The notes under the pieces are model-generated. The model ran no database searches and was not told the origin of the DNA. It saw nothing but the letters and a program-made list of their open reading frames with translations. Shown here piece by piece: positions 1-6,976 of a stretch of DNA of 41,703 nt (the stretch's first letter is position 1; each line of letters opens with the position of its first letter). The stretch is from the NCBI GenBank assembly GCA_025354565.1, contig JANXMQ010000057.1, forward strand, positions 1 through 41,703, written 5' to 3'. A program made the position numbers and the translations under genes. The DNA is from Akkermansiaceae bacterium (GTDB taxonomy: Bacteria > Verrucomicrobiota > Verrucomicrobiia > Verrucomicrobiales > Akkermansiaceae).

Positions 1-48
1 CACGCGGGCCTTGAATTCGGGGTCGTGTCTTCTTCGTTTGCCTTTCAT
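1..48 (-). mobile_element. IS3-family transposase OrfA, N-terminus only (cut by window edge)
   Basis: The minus strand reads ATG at 48 followed by 15 codons giving MKGKRRRHDPEFKARV. This is the start typical of IS3-family OrfA proteins, whose helix-turn-helix region begins with a basic stretch and a PEFKARV-like motif. The reading frame runs off the window. The T-rich and TGTGTG-rich DNA just upstream (49-100) should hold the element's end, but I could not fix the terminal inverted repeat. OrfA normally binds the IS ends and is joined to the OrfB DDE transposase by frameshifting. Family assignment rests on 16 residues only. Confidence 0.6.
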
Positions 49-356
49 TTTTTTGTGTGTGTTCGGTTCGGTTTTAACGCCGCTCCCACACACCACAATC
101 ATAGCTTAGCCACTGGCCTGATTTTCTGGGGCCGCCTCAGACACAACCGCAGGCGCATAAGCCAAAGGTTCTCATAACCGATTAAAAGTTGCTCACGGAG
201 ATTCGTGATAGCGTCAAAGACCTCTCAAACAAACGAATCATCCGGCCAGCCGCAATGACATTTCCTTTTCACTGAATCGGGGCGAAAATGAAGGCGTTCC
301 GAATTCTCGAAAAACTCCAAGTCCGAATGACTTGCATCGCAGAGTAGGACTTTCTC
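49..356. other. Intergenic stretch between the IS3 edge and the iron permease remnant
   Basis: I see no intact gene here. Positions 49-100 are probably the terminal part of the IS3-family element. The frame of the downstream permease remnant is closed by a stop at 345-347, so the rest of that gene is lost or scrambled. Confidence 0.4.
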
Positions 357-560
357 ATGGTATTTCTAATTCAAAACTCCCAAAACCGCGACTCCGAAGC
401 GTTGCAAATCAAAATCGACGAATTGATCCGCGTGCAGATGAAGGCCAACAAGGCTTTTATGAATTTGGAAGACCTTTCCTAAGAGGAGTTCGACGAAGAC
501 CGCGACAGCTTTGTCATGCTTGCCAATGAAAAGCGGAAACTCGAAAGCATAGGCGCATAA
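357..560 (+). pseudogene. Low-affinity iron permease family remnant (C-terminus, in-frame stop)
   Basis: From the ATG at 357 the frame reads MVFLIQNSQNRDSEALQIKI, then DELIRV, then NLEDLS, which is the C-terminal signature of the small low-affinity iron permease (Fe/Cu permease) family: the end of the last membrane helix and a cytoplasmic tail ending in LEDLSDEE-like residues. A TAA at 480-482 replaces the codon after LEDLS. The same frame then continues EEFDEDRDSF to a second stop at 558-560, so the tail is recognisable on both sides of the mutation. The upstream membrane helices are absent. Intact members are inner-membrane proteins; this copy is not functional. Confidence 0.65.
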
Positions 561-626
561 GCGCAGCATAAATCCTGCGAGGCCACAAATCACCGTGTTC
601 CCCGTATTTGTGATATCATTGTTGAC

Positions 627-1283
627 ATGGCCGACACGATGGCTCGCATCGTCTCTGAACCCTATGAACAAAAGCGCCAAGAACGAAACCTCCCATGGGG
701 TCGGAACTCGCGGCAGCCGCAGACCGAGAAACATGATCAGAAAGGATCGGACGAACATCAACCTCCCGTGCAAACGCCCCGCAAAATTGAGATTCATCTG
801 TGCAACGATGACGGCGACACCCCCAATCATCCCAATCTGCCGCTAGTTGTCATGTGCTGCACTGGAGCCGAACAACATATGGATTCTGCGGCTTGCCTCC
901 AGCGCCGTTTCGCAGCTCACTCCTGGGGCGCTGCGTGGCGTTGGACAGTTTATCCGTACCAGCACTTTCATTCCACAAATCATGAGGTGCTCGGGGTGTC
1001 ACAAGGGACTGCAACTCTTTTATTGGGTGGCAAGAATGGTAGCGAGTATGACGTCAACGTCGGAGACGCCATCGTGATCCCCGCAGGCGTCGGTCATAAA
1101 CGACTCAAGGCATCCGACGATTTCCAAGTAGTAGGGGCCTACCCCGAAGGCCGTGAGCCCGACCTCCTTCGCCCCGGTGATTCCAATCTTCCCGCCGACC
1201 GGCAGCGGATCCTTCGGGTTCCCCTACCCCGAATGGATCCAGTGTATGGGCTGGAAGGTCCCCTCTTGCAATACTGGAAATAG
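627..1283 (+). CDS. YjlB-type cupin domain protein
   Basis: The C-terminal 170 residues match the YjlB cupin family. NDDGDTPNHPNLPL opens the conserved part, followed by a cupin motif around HFHSTNHEVLGVSQG and a second around GDAIVIPAGVGHKRL, then VVGAYPEG and the closing DPVYGLEGPLLQYW. Family members are small, probably metal-binding, cytoplasmic proteins of unknown function. The first 47 residues are unlike the family; an in-frame GTG at 768 would give a 171-residue protein of the usual length and may be the true start, so the coordinates given are the longest form. No Shine-Dalgarno sequence is seen at either start. The gene stands alone between two decayed genes. Confidence 0.8.
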   Translation: MADTMARIVSEPYEQKRQERNLPWGRNSRQPQTEKHDQKGSDEHQPPVQTPRKIEIHLCNDDGDTPNHPNLPLVVMCCTGAEQHMDSAACLQRRFAAHSWGAAWRWTVYPYQHFHSTNHEVLGVSQGTATLLLGGKNGSEYDVNVGDAIVIPAGVGHKRLKASDDFQVVGAYPEGREPDLLRPGDSNLPADRQRILRVPLPRMDPVYGLEGPLLQYWK

Positions 1284-1641
1284 ACCTCAAAATTTGTCAT
1301 GCACTCCCGTAACTCAAAAGTTGTGTAGCCGCATGATTGAGGTCATCAAGTGGAGTGGCTTCGGTGTTGATCACTGCCCGGCGGATGAGGCCTTACCTGT
1401 TATTTTTTGAAAAGCATTTTGCAGAGAACCGAGCGAGGAAACAATTCCGCTCACATTGACGGTATTGATGGGGTCCTTGCTCATTTGCCCCAATGAGAGA
1501 TGGGAAATATTAAGTGCGAACCGCGATTGGTAGATTGCACCGATCCTGTGCGAATTGCATTTCCAAGGCTTCGCTTCGGCTCCTTAAAGTGCTGGCTTTT
1601 CGCCATCGCCGATGTGGCATGTTTCTTGCGAGAATCCCGCA
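1284..1641. other. Intergenic stretch, nothing recognised
   Basis: I found no convincing gene, RNA or repeat here. It should hold the promoter of the next gene if that gene is expressed. Confidence 0.4.
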
Positions 1642-2313
1642 ATGATCACCTTGGAGAACAGTTTGTCAGTGAACCCAATGACCGAATCCCTTGGGCCAAC
1701 AACGGATGATACGTCGCCCGTCCAGATTCCAAACACCGATGCGCCTCGGACTAGTCACATGAGGCGCTCAACCACGGATTACTGGCGGGAGCAGTATCGA
1801 AACGAACCCTACTACGACGTCAACTTCACGTTCGCCGATTATCTCCCGGCCTATTTGCTAGGCACTGAATGCTGCCTGCTAGCTTCGTCATTTGATACGG
1901 CCGAAGGCGAACTATGTAGGCGCTGGCCATCCATCAAAGGTCCATCCCGCCTGGAATGGACGCAGGCCCGAAGTGCGGTCCGGGCCGGCTGGTGCCATGC
2001 CAACCGCCCCAAATTCACCGGCGCTGTCATTTCCATCGGGTTCGCAGGCTTGACGGAGGACTCCACGGAGTCGATAAAGCGCGATTATCAAACATTATTT
2101 GGTATTTTTCGTGACGACGAGTATCAGACGCCCGGTGACTGTCCTGCGGAAAGATGCTCGATGGTGGCCAAGATCAAAGTCAGTGCCGCCGCTACTCGAC
2201 TCGGAGAGCAAGTCGCCACCCACGCGCCCGGATTGTTCCCCGCTCCCATTGTAGCTGAGATTCAAGCGCTCTGTGAATTGATTCTTCAGTGGAATCCTTT
2301 TCTACATCGATAA
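1642..2313 (+). CDS. Hypothetical protein with a DYWREQYRNEPYY-type domain
   Basis: The middle of this 223-residue protein (residues about 45-110) has the pattern DYWREQYRNEPYYD, then FADYLPAYLLGTE, FDTAEGELCRRW and LEWTQARSAVRAGW. This resembles a widespread uncharacterised bacterial domain usually preceded by a glycine-zipper segment in envelope or stress proteins. Here the glycine zipper is missing, and the C-terminal half (after the residues ANRPKF) has no family resemblance I recognise and is cysteine-rich for such a protein. The start at 1642 is a guess: ATG codons at 1612 and 1759 are also in frame and none has a ribosome site. It may be a decayed or chimeric gene; no function can be given. 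Confidence 0.45.
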   Translation: MITLENSLSVNPMTESLGPTTDDTSPVQIPNTDAPRTSHMRRSTTDYWREQYRNEPYYDVNFTFADYLPAYLLGTECCLLASSFDTAEGELCRRWPSIKGPSRLEWTQARSAVRAGWCHANRPKFTGAVISIGFAGLTEDSTESIKRDYQTLFGIFRDDEYQTPGDCPAERCSMVAKIKVSAAATRLGEQVATHAPGLFPAPIVAEIQALCELILQWNPFLHR

Positions 2314-2332
2314 CTGAATCCGCTATCGATCA

Positions 2333-2850
2333 GTGCTATCCACTTCCAGAATTCGACTGAAACGTCCATCCATGACGGTTCGCCGCGGGCGGATCATGGG
2401 TATCACACCCGTAATTTTCATCGGCGGCCTCTGGGCTGTGAGTATTTGGCTTTCAGGCCGGATCGAATCCACAATGACCCAAGGAGCCGGCAAACGGGTT
2501 CTCGATCTAACATGGGATAAATCATCTTGGGATCCTCTGCGCGGGACGTAACTCACCGGGCTGAAGCTCACCCGGTCCCGTGGCAACTCGACGCCCGTGG
2601 CGGAGCTGAATAACTTGAGCCTCAAAATCTTCTTCACCCAATTTCTCGGCAACGGCGACCGGATCACTTTCTGGCGAATTCAAGATTCAACAATGACCAT
2701 GCACGACGAAGCCGGGACCGTGAAACTGGATCACGTTTCCCTCAAGCTCAAAGTGACGGGCGGGGAATTTCGCATGGAGCACCTAGATGCAGAACGCGGG
2801 GCGCTAACGGCAAAACTAAGGGGACCAATCAGGCTACGCGCCGGTGCCGA
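2333..2850 (+). pseudogene. AsmA/DUF748-like membrane-anchored protein remnant
   Basis: One frame can be followed from 2333 to about 2850 across a TAA at 2549-2551. Before the stop it encodes basic residues and one membrane helix (ITPVIFIGGLWAVSIWL), then WDPLRGT. After the stop it continues LTGLKLTRSRGNSTPVAELN and a stretch of alternating polar and hydrophobic strands ending in LRGPIRL. A single N-terminal anchor followed by beta-rich repeats of the form LDHVSLKLKVTGG is typical of AsmA/DUF748-like proteins in this phylum, which are much longer. The copy is cut at about 2850, where the terminator of the opposite gene begins. The family call is by pattern only. Confidence 0.45.
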
Positions 2851-2855
2851 CTTGC

Positions 2856-2891
2856 AAAAGCCCCGTGCCACATTCTGCAGCAACGGGGCTT
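2856..2891 (-). terminator. Rho-independent terminator of the DUF892 gene
   Basis: A perfect 9-bp stem (AAGCCCCGT at 2858-2866 with ACGGGGCTT at 2883-2891) lies 15 bases past the stop of the minus-strand gene at 2907. On the minus strand the stem is followed by a short T run (2859-2856). Confidence 0.75.
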
Positions 2892-2906
2892 GGTATAGCG
2901 AACCTT

Positions 2907-3410
2907 TCAGGCACCCGCCGATTGCTCAACAGAATCATAGAGTGATTCGGCAATCTCAGTGAGCTTTTGGTCTGCGGCGGATTCCTCGTCTTCCGTGGCT
3001 TGGAGCAGTTCAACCACATCGTCCAAACCGAGGCGGTTCGCGAGTGCCAGCGCCGAACCATATCCCGAGATTTCATAATGTTCGACTTTCTGCGCGGCGA
3101 CGATGAGAGCGAGATCCTTGAGAGAAGCGTCGCCCTTTTCTCCCATCGTTTCCTCGCCTTCCTCCACCAATCCTTTCATGGCTTTGCAGGTCTTGCCGCG
3201 GGGGGTAATACCCAGGAGTTCGGCGACTTGCTCCAAACGTTTGACGTGGCCTTTTGTTTCAGCAAGGTGACTGTTAAAAGCTTCGGAAAGATTCGGGTCG
3301 GTAGCCGCTTTCGACATTTTCGGCAGGGCTTTGACGAGTTGGGTCTCGGCGCTGTAGAGGTCTTTGATTTCCCCACCGAGGAGGTCTTCGAGTGAATTGA
3401 GTGTGGACAT
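2907..3410 (-). CDS. YciF/YciE-type ferritin-like protein (DUF892)
   Basis: The 167-residue product starts MSTLNSLEDLLGGEIKDLYS, the hallmark N-terminus of the DUF892 (YciE/YciF) family. It continues with ETQLVKALPKM, HLAETKGHVKRLEQV and KVEHYEISGYGSA. The conserved Glu and His residues in these four helices (E in AETQ, E and H in AETKGH, E and H in KVEHYE) form the di-metal site of the ferritin-like fold. Members are cytosolic and usually stress induced. The ATG at 3410 is chosen because it is the family start; upstream in-frame codons add a non-conserved leader. A terminator follows directly, so it is probably a single-gene unit. Confidence 0.9.
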   Translation of the reverse strand: MSTLNSLEDLLGGEIKDLYSAETQLVKALPKMSKAATDPNLSEAFNSHLAETKGHVKRLEQVAELLGITPRGKTCKAMKGLVEEGEETMGEKGDASLKDLALIVAAQKVEHYEISGYGSALALANRLGLDDVVELLQATEDEESAADQKLTEIAESLYDSVEQSAGA

Positions 3411-3600
3411 GGCTTTAATTTTTCTGTTAGTTGTTATGGCATTTTGCCGACACTGGATTTGCAGGCTGAATGCCAACTAGCATATTCGTCGGAATCTTGA
3501 TTTACCAACGTCTCCGCATCTCGGAAATCACCCGAAAATCACCCGGAAATTGCAAAACGCAAAACTGATCGTGCGGTTTGTAGATTCTCATCCTTTATGA

Positions 3601-3740
3601 TCTTCCAGGGAGATTCCGCGGCCAAAATATGGGACGGCGCGAACCGCGCCTTCCTCACAGCGCGGGATCAATCCTGCTTCCAGTGCGGCACGAAGCCTCG
3701 CGCTCTCAAATAGGAAGCGCCTGCCTATTTTGGAGCGCCA
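3601..3740. repeat. Structured intergenic repeat-like block
   Basis: Several short stems are packed here: GGCGCG (3636-3641) with CGCGCC (3645-3650), and AAATAGG (3708-3714) with CCTATTT (3724-3730) inside an outer CGCTC/GAGCG pair (3701-3737). The segment TTCCGCGGCCAAAA (3614-3627) recurs as its exact reverse complement at 5987-6000. This looks like an interspersed non-coding repeat rather than a gene, but I cannot name a family. Confidence 0.4.
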
Positions 3741-3850
3741 TAGCGGCGGCGAATCATCCACCACGGGCCATCCTCTAACAGGACGATGCTTTGGCAAACG
3801 ACGGAAAGTCTATACGCAACGCCCGCAGCCGCTTCAAGAGCCGCTTCTTC

Positions 3851-3976
3851 TCAGAACAGGCCGAGGAATTTCAAAATGACGATGACAATTACGATGGCAT
3901 CCACGAGATAAACGATGGAGATTACCAGGAGTATTTTTGGGGGGCTGAGGCATTGCCGCGGATTAGGGCGATCCAC
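3851..3976 (-). CDS. Possible small hydrophobic membrane peptide
   Basis: A 41-codon minus-strand frame from a GTG at 3976 to TGA at 3851 ends in a continuous hydrophobic segment, ILLVISIVYLVDAIVIVIV, followed by ILKFLGLF. Many bacteria carry one-helix peptides of this shape next to stress or lipoprotein genes, and this one lies 39 bases past the lipoprotein gene on the same strand. There is no ribosome site and the first 14 residues look random. Treat it as tentative; the hydrophobic run is the only evidence. Confidence 0.25.
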   Translation of the reverse strand: MDRPNPRQCLSPPKILLVISIVYLVDAIVIVIVILKFLGLF

Positions 3977-4015
3977 GGCAATGCCGGGAAAGGAAGCATG
4001 GATGAAAAGCCGAAG

Positions 4016-4321
4016 TCACCGTTTATCCTGAGCGTCGATTCGCGCCTTGGCGGCCACCGCTTCGGCGTCGGCTTTCTTTTTGTCAGCCTCGATCTGGGCT
4101 TTGGCGGAGTCCACACGGGCCTGGATGTCTGCCTTCTGGATGTCAGCATTGGCATCGACGCGTTTCTTGGCGGCAGCAGTGGCTGATTTGAGGGCGTCCT
4201 TTTGTTCTTCCAGAGCCTCCTTGGTGGCATCCTTTTGATGTTCCACAGCCTGCTTGCGCTCGTCGCAGTTCGCAAGCAATAGGGCGGACAGGGCGGTGAT
4301 GGATAATGGAATGAGTTTCAT
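4016..4321 (-). CDS. Small lipoprotein with coiled-coil, Ala/Lys-rich repeats
   Basis: The 101-residue product begins with a lipoprotein signal, MKLIPLSITALSALLLANC, with the lipobox LANC placing the lipidated cysteine at residue 19. The mature part is almost entirely charged helix rich in Ala, Lys, Asp and Glu, with repeating units such as KDATKEALEEQKDALKSA and RVDANADIQKADIQARVDSA, which suggests a coiled coil or apolipoprotein-like amphipathic helix at the envelope. No enzymatic motif is visible. The ATG at 4321 is fixed by the signal peptide. Function unknown; a structural or stress role is only inferred. Confidence 0.75.
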   Translation of the reverse strand: MKLIPLSITALSALLLANCDERKQAVEHQKDATKEALEEQKDALKSATAAAKKRVDANADIQKADIQARVDSAKAQIEADKKKADAEAVAAKARIDAQDKR

Positions 4322-4571
4322 TATGATTAGGGGTTATTGGTTGATTCTCTGCCAACAGATGCTGGCGTTAGCGAATGTTTGCAGGAACCGTGCCATTGAT
4401 GCCGACCACTGAAGTTCAACAGATAAGGCGCAACAATGCAGTCATCCGCGCGTCAAAGCCGGGCAATATGCAACGCATAACATTGCAAAGGGCGGACCGT
4501 AGGAGAAGAGAATTGTTGAGATGCGCCTCGGCTCGCCTTTTCGCGGATAACGGCCACATTCCGGAAAGCGA
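4322..4571. other. Spacer between lipoprotein gene and IS630 fragment
   Basis: No gene is recognised. The part near 4490-4571 may be degenerate upstream IS630 sequence, but no frame resembles the transposase before 4572. Confidence 0.35.
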
Positions 4572-4736
4572 TTGTGTGTGGTCATGGATAATCTCAACAC
4601 GCAAAAAGGCAAGCTTGCCCAGGAGTGGCTGGAGGGAAATCCGTTGGTGACGTTTCACTATACTCCCACCCACGCGACCTGGGTAAATCTTGCGGAATCC
4701 TTCTTCTCCATTCTGACACGCCCAGGTCTCCAGCAG
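4572..4736 (+). mobile_element. IS630-family transposase fragment (DDE_3 domain)
   Basis: The translated segment VVMDNLNTQKGKLAQEWLEG, then VTFHYTPTHATWVNLAESFF and SILTR is the classical core of IS630-family DDE_3 transposases, including the second catalytic Asp (in MDN) and the Glu (in LAESFF). The upstream part with the first Asp is missing, and after GLQQ (about 4736) the frame loses all resemblance, so the element is broken on both sides. It is a relic and not active. It abuts the DUF72 gene. Confidence 0.8.
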
Positions 4737-4854
4737 ACAAAAGCAACGCCTACGATGCCTTCCCGATTTCCGATCATTGGTGCAATTCCTGCGATAGCAT
4801 GGTCCTGCGGACTAACATCCGCTCTTCCTAGACAAATTAAAAAAATGACGTTAG

Positions 4855-5775
4855 ATGGAGACGGACGACCAATCGACTGAAGGTAATAAAGCCAAAACGG
4901 TTTTAACCCAAGCGGAACGCATGGCGCGAAAACTTGCGAGAAGGGAAAAACAACGTGCGGCAAACGTCGCTCGAGCCCGGCAGATGCACTCCGGACGAAT
5001 CGCCATCCATCACCCTTCCAAGAAGTCGAACGTCGCGAGCCCGGCCTTTCATGTGGGATGTTCCGGGTGGTTCTACTGGAATTGGCGGGGGCCGTTTTAC
5101 CCAGCACAATTACCCACCAAAGCCTGGTTCTCCCATTACGCGGAGAATTTCCCCACGGTGGAACTCAATGCTCCCTTCTATTCCTGGCCAACCGTCCAAA
5201 CCGTTCAGGAATGGTTGCGGCAGGCGGGGACAAAAGATTTTGTTTATACCGTGAAGGTCTGCGAACTCATTACCCATGTGAAGCGCTTTAGTCGAACGAA
5301 GGTTCTCGTCAAGGACTTCGGATTCATTGCCGACCTGCTGGGCGAACGCATGGGCTGCTTTTTGTTTCAACTGCCGCCAAGTTATCATTACACCGAGTCC
5401 CGTTTGAAAGCCATCGTGGGGCAGCTAGATCCCTCCCGGCGCAATGTGGTGGAATTCCGGCACAAGAGTTGGTGGAATGAACGAGTATTCGAAACATTCC
5501 AAAAGACGGGAACGATTTTCTGCTCCTGCAGCGCCCCAAAATTGCCTGATGAGTTGGTAAGGACCGCTGAGGAGGTTTACATCCGGTTCCACGGACTGAC
5601 GAAATGGTATCGGCATGATTATACGGACGAAGAGCTGGCTTTGTGGGTGGCACGAATCAAAGAGTCTGGCGCCAAGAGGGTGTGGGCCTATTTCAATAAC
5701 GACCGTGATGGCAACGCCGTGCGCAACGCCAAAGAGTTCACGCGGCAATTGCAAGAGCATCTAGCTGCTGAGTGA
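4855..5775 (+). CDS. DUF72 (YecE-like) domain protein
   Basis: The 306-residue protein has a basic N-terminal extension (residues 1-60, rich in Lys and Arg), then a DUF72 domain. That domain opens with HVGCSGWFYWNWRGPFYP and continues with FSHYAENFPTVELNAPFYSW, FVYTVKVCELITHVKRF, CFLFQLPPSYHY, VVEFRHKSWW, YIRFHGLTKWY and VWAYFNND. These are the conserved TIM-barrel-like blocks of the family. DUF72 proteins are cytosolic and of unknown function. The ATG at 4855 is the first in frame; the basic extension is common in the family. It lies between an IS630 relic and a decayed DUF1553 gene, yet is intact over its full length. Confidence 0.88.
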   Translation: METDDQSTEGNKAKTVLTQAERMARKLARREKQRAANVARARQMHSGRIAIHHPSKKSNVASPAFHVGCSGWFYWNWRGPFYPAQLPTKAWFSHYAENFPTVELNAPFYSWPTVQTVQEWLRQAGTKDFVYTVKVCELITHVKRFSRTKVLVKDFGFIADLLGERMGCFLFQLPPSYHYTESRLKAIVGQLDPSRRNVVEFRHKSWWNERVFETFQKTGTIFCSCSAPKLPDELVRTAEEVYIRFHGLTKWYRHDYTDEELALWVARIKESGAKRVWAYFNNDRDGNAVRNAKEFTRQLQEHLAAE

Positions 5776-6037
5776 ACCCTACCCACTGTCGAAACGGGCG
5801 CGGCTCCAAGGATTGGCGTCACGCATCGGTTTCCCATCCAAAACGAGCGGAGTTGGTGCGTGATTTCGGGTCCCGACTACTGAGGGGTGAACCCCTCCTG
5901 TTTATCTCGAATCACCTATCTGGGATGACTCGCAATGGAGCCCATAGGTCGAGCCCCTCCATCCGGACTTCGATAATCAATCCGCTTTTTGGCCGCGGAA
6001 AGGTTTGTCAGGCATCCGATCCTTCCGCCATTGGGGC
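5776..6037. other. Intergenic stretch, one short repeat
   Basis: No gene seen. TTTTGGCCGCGGAA at 5987-6000 is the reverse complement of 3614-3627. The rest shows nothing I recognise. Confidence 0.35.
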
Positions 6038-6960
6038 TCAATTCAAATAGGCCGCCTCCGAGGTCATCAGCAGAGCCTGAGCGAATTCCTCCCAGCCATT
6101 GAGTGCGTTCCGGCTCACCTCTCCGCATTGGGATCACTAACAAGCTCCTCCAATTTCCCGTTCTGCTTGGGCTTCATCATTTCGTGCGCCATGCGCTTCC
6201 TCAACGCTTCCTGCCGGGCGAGTTGCTGGGGATCGAGTGTTTTCGGATCGCGTTGCAGGAACTCCTCGATCTTGGCTTTCCTGGTGCCCTCATCCTCCAC
6301 CACCGGCGCTCCCGATGCGGCCGAGTTAGCCGGCACTCCGCCCGCATCCTTCGCGTGGACGAATGCTCCAGCGAGTTTCCAGAGGAGGTGATTGAAAGGA
6401 TCCAACTTCGCGTTGGCGGCATTGGACTCACTCGATTGCTGATAGGCGGCCGAGGTCATGATAAGCTTGTGGAGTTTCTTGAGCGACCACCCCTCCGCCA
6501 TGAATTTCGAGGCCAACCAGTTGCAGAGTTCCGGGTGGCTGGGTGTCTCGCTCATCACTCCCAGATCGTCCGGGGTGCTGACGAATCCCTCACCGAAATG
6601 GTGGAGCCAGACGCGGTTGACGAGCACCCGGGCGGTGAGCGGATTCCCGTTGTCCGCGATGGCTTCGGCCTATTGGAGGCGGCCGCTGGTGTCCGCAGGG
6701 AACGGTTTCCTATCAGGTTGGAGGAACTCAAGAAACTGGCGCGGCACGCCCGGACCGGGCGACTTGGCCTCGCCGCGGATGAAGACCGGAGAGTTCCTGA
6801 CCTTCGCGTCCACCAGCAAGTTCGCCCGGGTCATGGCACCGGGATGCGCGAGATACATGTGGAAAACCATCAGCGCAGTCAGGTTCCCCGTCCTCCACTG
6901 CCTCCGCCTGCTTCCACAGCGACGCCGTTTCTGATAGCAGCGGTGGATTCCCGGCGCTGG
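6038..6960 (-). pseudogene. DUF1553 protein remnant (stop codon, frameshift, internal and 5' loss)
   Basis: On the minus strand, blocks typical of the C-terminal DUF1553 domain of PVC-group proteins appear in order: SPVFIRGEAKSPGPGVPRQF, then SGRL, ANPLTAR-like NGNPLTARVLVNRVW, HHFGEGFVSTPDDLGVMSE, PSHPELCNWLASKFM, WSLKKLHKLIMTSAAYQQSS and LDPFNHLLWKL. A TAG at 6670-6672 interrupts the frame after SGRLQ. A stop at 6115-6117 ends it at SDPNAER, but the true ending, NALNGWEEFAQALLMTSEAA then YLN, is found in another frame and stops at 6038-6040, so a frameshift lies near 6117. The usual RRRLDFEAMRD block after LLWKL is missing. The N-terminal half (PSCyt/DUF1549) is absent. Confidence 0.8.
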
Positions 6961-6976
6961 ACACGAGCCCATGGCC

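Noticed and set aside
595-846. An 83-codon frame overlapping the cupin N-terminus
   Set aside because: No family resemblance, and it overlaps the cupin reading frame in a region of doubtful coding character.
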